From positions 1-22,469 of the IMG/VR virus record IMGVR_UViG_3300034374_005695: 22,469 nt of DNA; one strand, given 5' to 3'. The notes under the pieces are model-generated. The model did no database searches and was not told where the DNA came from. It was given only the letters and a program-made list of their open reading frames with translations. How positions within the stretch are numbered: position 1 is the stretch's first letter; each line of letters begins with the position of its first letter. Of the stretch, positions 14,040 to 19,351 are shown one piece after another. The stretch comes from a virus. Both the position numbers and the translations under genes were made by a program.

Positions 14040-14322
14040 ATTCCTAAATAATGAAACACATGAAACATTTGAAGACTTTCTTTCGATTGTTGAGAAAGAA
14101 AGATTGCTTGAAATCAATCCTCACATTAAACAGGTTCCTAATGGATTTGCTATTGTTTCCTCTGTTGGGTCTATTGACAGTAAAAATGATCAAGGTTTCC
14201 GAGAAGTCATGTCCCGTATATCCGAAGCAAATCCAAATTCTCCTCTTGCCGAACGGTACGGTAGACGTTCGACTCGAGAAGTCAAGGTGGCAGAAGCTGT
14301 GAAAAAATGGAAGAATGTTTAG
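14026..14322 (+). CDS. Conserved T4-like protein, FmdB-like start without Cys
   Basis: 98 residues from ATG 14026 (MPTFKFLNNETHETFEDFLSI). The opening resembles FmdB-type zinc-ribbon proteins (MPxYxFxC), but the cysteines are absent. The C-terminus 'FREVMSRISEANPNSPLAERYG' is a known block in T4-like phages. It overlaps the preceding gene by 14 bases and is followed by a late promoter. Function unknown. Confidence 0.65.
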   Translation: MPTFKFLNNETHETFEDFLSIVEKERLLEINPHIKQVPNGFAIVSSVGSIDSKNDQGFREVMSRISEANPNSPLAERYGRRSTREVKVAEAVKKWKNV

Positions 14323-14325
14323 TCA

Positions 14326-14333
14326 TATAAATA
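14326..14333 (+). promoter_or_regulatory. T4-type late promoter (TATAAATA)
   Basis: Exact TATAAATA just after the upstream stop and 27 bases before the phoH ATG at 14361. It would drive phoH and the endolysin gene late in infection, which fits a lysis enzyme. Confidence 0.7.
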
Positions 14334-14360
14334 TTCATAAACTCAACATGGTTGTTTATA

Positions 14361-15062
14361 ATGAGTAACAAAAACAAAGATGTAAGATTCCATAATCTTT
14401 TACAAATCAAACCAGTAACTGAAAATCAAAAGGCAGCATTCAATGCCTACAAGGATAAGAAAAATCTATTTCTTTATGGTGCAGCAGGAACTGGTAAAAC
14501 ATTCATTTCTCTTTATCTTGCCTTAAAAGATGCCCTAAACCCAGAAACAACTCAAGAATGTGTTTATTTGGTTCGTTCAGCTGTTCCGACTCGAGAAATC
14601 GGATTTCTTCCTGGAGATGAAGAAGACAAGACAGCATTGTTTCAAGTACCATATCAAAACATGGTACAATTTATGTTCGAACAACCAAATGAACAAGCAT
14701 TCAATATGTTGTATGATCGTCTAAAGAATCAAGGTTCTTTGATGTTCATGACAACCAGCTTTCTTCGTGGTATTACTCTTGACAATGCTATAATCATTGT
14801 TGATGAATCTCAGAATCTGAATTTTCATGAACTTGATACAATCATTACAAGAGTTGGTCAAGATTCAAAGATTATATTTTGTGGAGATTTTTTTCAAACA
14901 GATTTACAAAAGAATTATGAGAAAGAAGGTCTTCAAGTATTCATGAATATCTTGGATAATATGTCAGAATTTGAAATGATTGAATATACTATTGGTGATA
15001 TTGTTCGTTCAGGATTAGTAAGAAGTTATCTAATATCAAAAATTAAACAAGGAGTAGATTGA
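14361..15062 (+). CDS. phoH: PhoH-like P-loop ATPase
   Basis: 233 residues from ATG 14361; a TTG at 14352 is possible. Walker A is GAAGTGKT (40-47) and Walker B IIIVDESQN (144-152), with 'GDFFQTDL' as the sensor/motif III region. This is the PhoH (RhaK-like helicase-fold) family, common in marine T4-like phages; the biochemical role in infection is unsettled, though RNA-related ATPase activity has been suggested. It has a late promoter and its stop overlaps the endolysin start by one base. Confidence 0.9.
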   Translation: MSNKNKDVRFHNLLQIKPVTENQKAAFNAYKDKKNLFLYGAAGTGKTFISLYLALKDALNPETTQECVYLVRSAVPTREIGFLPGDEEDKTALFQVPYQNMVQFMFEQPNEQAFNMLYDRLKNQGSLMFMTTSFLRGITLDNAIIIVDESQNLNFHELDTIITRVGQDSKIIFCGDFFQTDLQKNYEKEGLQVFMNILDNMSEFEMIEYTIGDIVRSGLVRSYLISKIKQGVD

Positions 15063-15511
15063 TGTTCAAATTATCGGGAAGATCACAAAGCAAATTAGAA
15101 GGTGTTGATCCTCAGTTGGTGGAAGTGGTTGAGAAGGCAATCACATTGACAAAGGTTGACTTTGGTGTCATTGAAGGACTAAGAACTGAAGAAAAACAAA
15201 AAGAGCTAGTTGCAGCTGGCGCTTCTCAAACAATGAAGTCTAAGCATTTACATGGACATGCTGTTGATTTGATGGCATATGTCAATGGAAGAGGATGCTG
15301 GGAATTAAACGTATATGATGACATTGCTGATGCAATGAAAGAGGCAGCTTATGAGCTTGATGTAAAGATTCGTTGGGGAGCAGCTTGGAATATTGATGAT
15401 CTTGCGCTTTGGGAAGGAACAGCTGAAGAAGCCATGAATAACTATATCGATGAAAGAAGAAGTCAAGGTAAAAGACCATTCATCGATGCACCACACTTTG
15501 AATTATCATGA
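15062..15511 (+). CDS. Endolysin, M15 peptidase (L-alanyl-D-glutamate type)
   Basis: 149 residues from ATG 15062 with AAGGAG at 15049-15054. Similar to phage T5 lysin: 'KLEGVDPQLVEVVEKAITL', 'DFGVIEGLRT', 'SKHLHGHAVDL', and 'APHFEL'. Zinc ligands H62, D69 and H145 are in place, with D142 near the active site. It cuts the peptide stem of murein. There is no signal peptide, so a holin is needed for release. A segment at about 110-137 (NIDDLALWEGTAEEAMNNYI) is longer than in T5. The spanins lie 12 kb upstream, so the lysis genes are split. Confidence 0.88.
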   Translation: MFKLSGRSQSKLEGVDPQLVEVVEKAITLTKVDFGVIEGLRTEEKQKELVAAGASQTMKSKHLHGHAVDLMAYVNGRGCWELNVYDDIADAMKEAAYELDVKIRWGAAWNIDDLALWEGTAEEAMNNYIDERRSQGKRPFIDAPHFELS

Positions 15512-15684
15512 GCGCAGAAATAGAAGAACAAAACAAAAATATTAAAGTATATGCTTGGGACTCAACAACCTTTTGGGCTTTGGGAAAGAAAGAATGCCAT
15601 TCCGATTTGATGTTGAAATTAAAAACTTTTATGAAAACCAAAAAACAACATATTCAAAAATTATTCAAGAGCATACAACAATAG
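15508..15684 (+). CDS. Small hypothetical protein (overlapping frame)
   Basis: 58 residues, start coupled to the endolysin stop (ATGA) but with no separate ribosome site. The first 30 residues (MSAEIEEQNKNIKVYAWDST, then TFWALGKKE) read like a real protein; the last 28 lie inside the next gene in another frame and look less natural (Lys/Gln-rich). It may be a real short gene, or the front half of a gene joined to the next one by a frameshift. No family is recognised. Confidence 0.4.
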   Translation: MSAEIEEQNKNIKVYAWDSTTFWALGKKECHSDLMLKLKTFMKTKKQHIQKLFKSIQQ

Positions 15685-15800
15685 GAATGATTGCTGCTCA
15701 ACGTGAAGGAATGAGGAAATTTCGAGAGGAATGGCCAGAGAATACTGATGAAGAAAAATATCTGAATATTAAAACGAAGATAAAGTTTGTCAAAGAATAA
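15594..15800 (+). CDS. Small hypothetical protein
   Basis: 68 residues from ATG 15594 (MPFRFDVEIKNFYENQKTTY), with a purine-rich GGGAAAGAAAG just before. An in-frame TTG at 15555 would add 13 residues (MGLNNLLGFGKER). Helical, charged and soluble ('IAAQREGMRKFREEWPENTDE'). It overlaps the previous frame by 91 bases. The stop precedes a strong promoter by 3 bases. No function can be given. Confidence 0.55.
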   Translation: MPFRFDVEIKNFYENQKTTYSKIIQEHTTIGMIAAQREGMRKFREEWPENTDEEKYLNIKTKIKFVKE

Positions 15801-15803
15801 ACC

Positions 15804-15832
15804 TTGACATTTTTATTAGCATTTAGTATAAT
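15804..15832 (+). promoter_or_regulatory. Sigma70-type promoter touching the next start codon
   Basis: TTGACA at 15804-15809, 17-base spacer, TATAAT at 15827-15832, full consensus. The next ATG (15833) directly abuts the -10 box; the expected RNA start is near 15839. A message from here would begin inside that gene, before an internal ATG at 15845. Confidence 0.82.
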
Positions 15833-16000
15833 ATGAAAATAATAATGATTGTGCTCATTGCACTTGTTGTGAATACTACTATACTATATGCTCCGATTGA
15901 AGAAGATCTAGATCGGAGAAAAACACAATGTCTCTTTCGTGATGTACCTGATCAAAGAGATTATTTCATACATTATTACTACGGAATGAGAGGCTATTAA
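15833..16000 (+). CDS. Small membrane or secreted peptide
   Basis: 55 residues from ATG 15833, or 51 from ATG 15845. A hydrophobic segment (IMIVLIALVVNTTILYA) could be a membrane anchor or signal peptide; the rest is charged and ends 'DYFIHYYYGMRGY'. The -10 box of a strong promoter abuts ATG 15833, so a leaderless message using 15845 is possible. Function unknown. The next gene follows after 5 bases. Confidence 0.55.
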   Translation: MKIIMIVLIALVVNTTILYAPIEEDLDRRKTQCLFRDVPDQRDYFIHYYYGMRGY

Positions 16001-16005
16001 TTATC

Positions 16006-16701
16006 ATGTTTAAGCATCTGAACATTTCATTACCAGAAGCCACTGCTAAAACAGTAGATGGAAAACGATTCTATTTCACTGAATCTGGTGGTGTATTTCC
16101 TTCAATCACCACAGTCCTAGGAGCAACAGAAAGAAAGAAAAAATGGTTGAAAGAATGGAGAGCTTCTGTTGGTTATGATGTTGCCAATTATATTTCAAGA
16201 ACATCTGCATCAAGAGGAACAGCTTTTCATAAGATTTGTGAAGACTATATAAATAATAGTGACATAGAACATCATAAACAAAAGTTTCTACCATGGTGTA
16301 TGTTCACACAACTAAAGCCTGTTCTGGATGAGAATCTGAATAATATTCATCTACAAGAACAGGCAATGTGGAGCGAAAAATACCGTGTGGCAGGACGTGT
16401 TGATTGTATTGGTGAATGGAAAGGTGTACTTTCTGTCATTGATTTCAAGACGTCCAAGTCAGAACGAAACGATGAATATAATACAGACTATTACATTCAA
16501 GGTTCTGCCTATACAGAGATGTATGAAGAAATGACTGGAACACCAATCAATCAGGTTGTGATTCTAACAACAACTGAGGATGGAACTGTTCAAGAGTTTG
16601 TGAAAGAAAAGAAACCTTATCTTCAACCTCTTGTAGAAACCATTGATGAATTTACAACTCAATGGGAGAAAGAAAATGAAGAAATTTCTGCTACTGCTTA
16701 G
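16006..16701 (+). CDS. RecB/Cas4-like PD-(D/E)XK exonuclease
   Basis: 231 residues. RecB-family nuclease motifs in order: 'RGTAFHKI' with H75, 'GRVDCIGEW' with D133, 'VIDFKTSK' with D146 and K148, and 'YYIQGSAYTEMY' with Q165. Similar genes are common in T4-like phages of marine bacteria. It probably trims DNA ends in recombination or host DNA breakdown. The last 26 bases overlap the secreted-protein gene. Confidence 0.85.
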   Translation: MFKHLNISLPEATAKTVDGKRFYFTESGGVFPSITTVLGATERKKKWLKEWRASVGYDVANYISRTSASRGTAFHKICEDYINNSDIEHHKQKFLPWCMFTQLKPVLDENLNNIHLQEQAMWSEKYRVAGRVDCIGEWKGVLSVIDFKTSKSERNDEYNTDYYIQGSAYTEMYEEMTGTPINQVVILTTTEDGTVQEFVKEKKPYLQPLVETIDEFTTQWEKENEEISATA

Positions 16702-17062
16702 TGGGATATTTGCAACCAGTACACTTTATGCTCAACAAATGGCAAACAAGCCGATCTTTTGTGCGCCATTACAGAATGTTGTAGCAATTGCGGAGCAAAG
16801 AGGTGATTATCCTGTAATGTATGGTGACACTACTTTGCAAGCACAACAAGGAACAATGTCTGCAAAGGTTATCATTGCTCACAATTTCCAAACAAAAACA
16901 TATTCAATCATCGAAGTATATAACACAAACTGGGCATGTGTTTTAGCAATAGGAACTAAATTAACAATTATGCCTCCTGATGGTGGTATGGTGCCGAATG
17001 ATAATTCGACAGATCCGTTTAAAGGTATTCCGATTGATCCAGATAACAGTATGGCATTATGA
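16676..17062 (+). CDS. Exported protein with signal peptide, unknown function
   Basis: 128 residues from ATG 16676, with GGGAG at 16664-16668; an in-frame start at 16643 would bury the signal. The N-terminus MKKFLLLLSGIFATSTLYAQ is a clear Sec signal peptide, probably cut after ...LYA. The mature part has two Cys (CAPLQ, WACVL) and beta-rich sequence (KVIIAHNFQTKTYSIIEVYN), ending in a Pro/Asp tail. It would act in the periplasm; envelope or superinfection roles are possible but not shown. It overlaps the exonuclease gene by 26 bases. Confidence 0.7.
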   Translation: MKKFLLLLSGIFATSTLYAQQMANKPIFCAPLQNVVAIAEQRGDYPVMYGDTTLQAQQGTMSAKVIIAHNFQTKTYSIIEVYNTNWACVLAIGTKLTIMPPDGGMVPNDNSTDPFKGIPIDPDNSMAL

Positions 17063-17217
17063 AAAAAAGAAAAGGCAGAAAAGCATCAAAAAGGACAGTA
17101 CGCTGCACCATTTGCACCACACATCGATGGCTGGGTAATAATGAAGGTCGATGGAACATCAATACTCAGAAACGAGAACAATCTGCAAAGGAACAGCTAA
17201 AAGAATTTGCTTGTTGA
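17059..17217 (+). CDS. Small basic conserved phage protein
   Basis: 52 residues with an ATGA overlap to the secreted-protein gene. 'KASKRTVRCTICTTHRWLGNNEGRW' has a CxxC pair and a conserved 'C-T-x-C-T-x-H-R-W-L-G-N' block that I recall from small proteins of T4-like phages. With only two Cys plus His, it might bind zinc. The stop lies directly before the tmRNA region. Function unknown. Confidence 0.62.
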   Translation: MKKRKGRKASKRTVRCTICTTHRWLGNNEGRWNINTQKREQSAKEQLKEFAC

Positions 17218-17229
17218 CATGTGAAGATA

Positions 17230-17268
17230 TTTTTTAGCACGCAGGTTCGATTCCTGCCACCTCCACCA
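17230..17268 (+). other. tmRNA acceptor piece (3' half of tRNA-like domain)
   Basis: It contains the P2 3' strand, a canonical 5-bp T-stem with 7-base loop, the 7-base acceptor strand and an encoded CCA. In an unpermuted gene this would be at the 3' end; here it precedes the coding piece. The mature 5' end is unknown and may lie a little upstream. Confidence 0.85.
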
Positions 17269-17366
17269 TATTCTTTTCAACACATGGGGGTGTAAAGGCA
17301 TTCGACTAGAAAAGAAAATAGCAAAGAGAGCAAATAGGGTAGTGACCAACACTAATTCAATTAGAG

Positions 17367-17414
17367 GCAAACAACTCTGATTATTCTTCTGCGCAAGTAG
17401 CTTTGGCTGCTTGA
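17367..17414 (+). other. tmRNA proteolysis-tag reading frame
   Basis: GCA resume codon, then codons for ANNSDYSSAQVALAA and TGA. The N-terminal 'AN' and the terminal 'ALAA' are standard tmRNA tag features; ALAA directs the tagged product to ClpXP-type proteases. The middle (SDYSSAQV) differs from tags I can recall. A 4-bp hairpin AGAG/CTCT can form around the resume codon. Confidence 0.88.
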
Positions 17415-17421
17415 TGCAGGT

Positions 17422-17454
17422 GGGTTTGTGGCAAACCTAGAAACAGAATTGCCA
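17422..17454 (+). other. tmRNA pseudoknot downstream of the tag
   Basis: H-type pseudoknot: stem 1 GGGTTT (17422-17427) with AAACCT (17433-17438), and stem 2 TGGC (17429-17432) with GCCA (17451-17454), with a 12-base A-rich loop between. This is the position of PK2 in tmRNAs. Confidence 0.75.
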
Positions 17455-17485
17455 CATTCACATCACACACATAAGGAAAAGTAAC

Positions 17486-17662
17486 ATGGATCTTTCATGC
17501 TTACATCATGACAATTCTGAATTAAAATCATATTTTAAGGCAGAATACAAAAATGATTGGGAATATGCATATGCTGATTTTCTGGAAGAGAAAAGAAGCA
17601 AAAGAAAAAACATTTTCAAAACAATTATGGCAACACTTTTTCACACACACAAAGGAGAATAA
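17486..17662 (+). CDS. Small hydrophilic protein, unknown function
   Basis: 58 residues (MDLSCLHHDNSELKSYFKAE), preceded by AAGGAAAAG. Aromatic and charged residues dominate (NDWEYAYADFLEEKRSKRKN); no membrane segment. Its leader (CACACACATAAGGA) is nearly repeated before the next gene, 3 bases after its stop. No family recognised. It is the first gene after the tmRNA and may share its transcript. Confidence 0.55.
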   Translation: MDLSCLHHDNSELKSYFKAEYKNDWEYAYADFLEEKRSKRKNIFKTIMATLFHTHKGE

Positions 17663-17665
17663 GAC

Positions 17666-17947
17666 ATGGCAGAAGTAAACAAGAATCCATTCCAAATTCG
17701 GCAAGAATTATTGAGCACTGCAAAAGAATACATGGTATCCATGTATGAATTGCAGCAAACCTATTTTGACCGCCAGTTCTATTTAGCTGAAGAAATGATG
17801 AAAAAAAATTCAGAGGAAGGAATGAAATTGTATCAAGAAGCAATGAATTCCACTGAAAAATTCTATAAGAATTATCCAGGAGTTGAACAAATTTTAGGAG
17901 TTGCAAAACAATTTCAAGAGTTTGTGGATAATAAAGACAAGAAATGA
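17666..17947 (+). CDS. Conserved helical T4-like phage protein
   Basis: 93 residues with AAAGGAGA at 17651-17658. Entirely helical; the start 'NKNPFQIRQELLSTAKEYM' parallels proteins with 'NPFEIR-x-LL-x-x-AK' in many T4-like cyanophages. A coiled-coil, possibly oligomeric, role is likely. It overlaps the next gene by 4 bases (ATGA). Function unknown. Confidence 0.68.
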   Translation: MAEVNKNPFQIRQELLSTAKEYMVSMYELQQTYFDRQFYLAEEMMKKNSEEGMKLYQEAMNSTEKFYKNYPGVEQILGVAKQFQEFVDNKDKK

Positions 17948-18210
17948 AAAAACATGAATTAATGCCTAAATGGTTGAGAGGATTTTTTCCAAAAAAATTT
18001 ACTGCTATAACCATTTCTAAAAATACTGCATGGTATCGTGATCTCAAGACACTTGATGATGAAAGTATTCGGAGACATGAAGAAGTTCATATGATGCAGT
18101 ATGAAAGGCATGGTTGGTTTGTTTTTATAATTCTTTATTTTTGGTACACAATTAAACATGGATATTGGAATAATCCATTAGAAATTGAAGCCAGAGAAAA
18201 ATCTAAATAA
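17944..18210 (+). CDS. Small HExxH metallopeptidase-like protein
   Basis: 88 residues. 'IRRHEEVHMMQYERHGW' gives a zincin motif H45-E-E-V-H49, followed by a hydrophobic helix (FVFIILYFWY, about 59-69) and 'NPLEIEARE', which supplies a likely third ligand (E80 or E82). The order resembles short phage DUF4157-like metallopeptidase proteins. The hydrophobic helix may anchor it to the membrane. Substrate unknown. It follows the helical protein in the same operon. Confidence 0.68.
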   Translation: MKKHELMPKWLRGFFPKKFTAITISKNTAWYRDLKTLDDESIRRHEEVHMMQYERHGWFVFIILYFWYTIKHGYWNNPLEIEAREKSK

Positions 18211-18218
18211 GCAGTTTA

Positions 18219-18243
18219 TGGAGGTTCTGCCAAAAAACCTCCA
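18219..18243 (+). other. Stable hairpin between genes
   Basis: TGGAGGTT (18219-18226) pairs with AACCTCCA (18236-18243), 8 bp around a 9-base loop. There is no T-tract afterwards, so it is not a standard terminator. It sits just before the ribosome site of gene 33, where it may protect or process the RNA. Confidence 0.6.
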
Positions 18244-18261
18244 ACATAAAGGAAAAATTAA

Positions 18262-18495
18262 ATGATGTTTGAAGAATTAAAAATTATGAGTGCGAAAAAA
18301 TTTTCATATGAGATTGAAGAATTTGTAAATCGAACTGGTATCTCATATCTTGATGCAGTTCTGGAATATTGTTCTGAAAACAAAATAGAACCAGAAACTG
18401 TGGCATCACTTATTACCAAACCTCTTAAAGAAAAGATTGAAGTGGACGCTATGAAACTCAATCTTATCCCCAAAGTTTCTCAGTTACCTGTATAA
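18262..18495 (+). CDS. 33: Late-transcription co-activator, T4 gp33-like
   Basis: 77 residues (start 18262 or 18265), preceded by AAAGGAAAA. 'TGISYLDAVLEYCSENKIEP' followed by 'ETVASLITKPLKEKIEVDAM' aligns with T4 gp33 (GMSYLEATTAFLEENSIPET ... IIEKIQSEAI). gp33 binds RNA polymerase and links it to the gp45 clamp for late transcription. T4 gp33 is 112 residues; here the N-terminal part and C-terminal tail are shorter. It should work with the TATAAATA promoters in this window. Confidence 0.8.
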   Translation: MMFEELKIMSAKKFSYEIEEFVNRTGISYLDAVLEYCSENKIEPETVASLITKPLKEKIEVDAMKLNLIPKVSQLPV

Positions 18496-18501
18496 AAATA
18501 C

Positions 18502-18530
18502 TTGACATTTTTCCTGAGAAGGAGTATAAT
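18502..18530 (+). promoter_or_regulatory. Sigma70-type promoter overlapping the gp59 start
   Basis: TTGACA at 18502-18507, 17-base spacer, TATAAT at 18525-18530, full consensus. The last two bases of the -10 box are the first two of ATG 18529. The expected RNA start (about 18537) coincides with a second ATG at 18538. AAGGAG lies in the spacer at 18519-18524. Confidence 0.82.
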
Positions 18531-19122
18531 GTTTGCTATGGAAAGTTGGGATGCCTATAAAATCTATCTTGGCTTAAAACTACATTTTACCAAAGAACAT
18601 TATGATTTTAAAAAGTATTCTGGCAAAACAAATGCAAAGAAGTCTTCATTTCTTAAAAGAAACGATAGATTTTTCTTTCATCGGATTGGTCGTAAGTATG
18701 GTGATAATACACTTGACTATTTTGTCGCTAATATAATCAAGAATCCAAAAGCATGGATTGGTGATTATGATGAGCAGACTTACATTGATTGGAAAAAGAC
18801 TCAACAGAGTATTGGTTATGTTTTTCAGACAGATATGGAAAAACTTCTCAGAACAGAATCAATTGATTCTTCCAACTTCAATACACTTTTCACTTGCGTT
18901 TTAGGACAACATCCGCTATTATTAAAGAGATTTCTTGGTGGCCAAATTCACCTCGAAACAATGGTCATACTCAATCAGATTCTGAGTTATCTAGATCAAT
19001 TTGATCGTGATATAAAGGAAAACATTGTATGGCCACAGAAACGTAATCTTATTCTTAAATATGCATCTTTTATAGAAACTGATATAAAAAGATGCAAACA
19101 ATATCTTATCAATATGCTGTAG
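18529..19122 (+). CDS. 59: Helicase loader, T4 gp59-like
   Basis: 197 residues (T4: 217). 'YKIYLGLKLHF', 'KRNDRFFFHRIGRKYGDNTL', 'NPKAWIGD' and the C-terminal helical half align with T4 gp59 (YKLYLMIKQHM, KRRDKYFFQKLSEKY, NQDAWIGD). gp59 loads gp41 helicase on gp32-coated forks. Two starts are possible: 18529 (4 bases after AAGGAG, within the -10 box) or 18538 (leaderless from the overlapping promoter). A TTG at 18502 is rejected because it is the -35 box. Confidence 0.88.
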   Translation: MFAMESWDAYKIYLGLKLHFTKEHYDFKKYSGKTNAKKSSFLKRNDRFFFHRIGRKYGDNTLDYFVANIIKNPKAWIGDYDEQTYIDWKKTQQSIGYVFQTDMEKLLRTESIDSSNFNTLFTCVLGQHPLLLKRFLGGQIHLETMVILNQILSYLDQFDRDIKENIVWPQKRNLILKYASFIETDIKRCKQYLINML

Positions 19123-19129
19123 AGGAAAT

Positions 19130-19351
19130 ATGGCAAAACAAACAATTGAAGATGTAATTCGTGATCGTGATCATCTGGCTCTAAAAGTACAACAACTTGA
19201 GACACGTGTTCGTGAGCTTGAGTTTGACTGTGCAACATTACAAAGACGTGATGGTGAGTTGAATCAACGTCTCAAAGAGCTTTCTTATCAGAAAGTGCTT
19301 GCACATCGTCAACAAAATCCATCACCAAGAAGGAATTTTAATCGCAGATGA
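19130..19351 (+). CDS. Small coiled-coil protein
   Basis: 73 residues with GAGGAAA before the ATG. A heptad coiled coil spans about residues 5-52 (DVIRDRDHLALKVQQLETRV and on), then a basic Pro/Arg/Asn tail (NPSPRRNFNRR) that may bind nucleic acid. It overlaps thyX by 4 bases (ATGA). No family recognised. Confidence 0.65.
   Translation: MAKQTIEDVIRDRDHLALKVQQLETRVRELEFDCATLQRRDGELNQRLKELSYQKVLAHRQQNPSPRRNFNRR

Larger units (their letters stand above)
17218..17460 (+). ncRNA. ssrA: Permuted two-piece tmRNA (ssrA)
   Basis: This 268-base gap between genes folds as a circularly permuted tmRNA. The acceptor piece comes first: a T-arm (GCAGG/CCTGC with loop TTCGATT, 17241-17257), 3' acceptor strand CACCTCC, discriminator A and encoded CCA (17258-17268). 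A 17-base spacer (17269-17285) would be removed. The coding piece then begins GGGGGTG (17286-17292), which pairs with CACCTCC in 7 pairs including one G-U. 'GGCATTCGAC' is the tmRNA D-region. Helix P2 forms between CTAGAAAA (17306-17313) and TTTTTTAG (17230-17237). A tag frame and a downstream pseudoknot follow. tmRNA rescues stalled ribosomes with SmpB. The mature ends are not determined here; no separate promoter was seen. Confidence 0.9.

Noticed and set aside
17241-17268. Stand-alone tRNA gene (T-arm plus CCA)
   Set aside because: No D-arm or anticodon arm precedes it. The acceptor strand pairs with GGGGGTG downstream, which leads into a tmRNA tag, so it is the acceptor piece of a permuted tmRNA.
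17625-18047. 140-codon minus-strand open frame
   Set aside because: Opposes two coupled + strand genes with ribosome sites and an HExxH motif; no ribosome site or family is visible for the reverse frame.
18502-18531. TTG start at 18502 for the gp59 gene
   Set aside because: This TTG is the -35 box of a consensus promoter and the added residues have no counterpart in T4 gp59.
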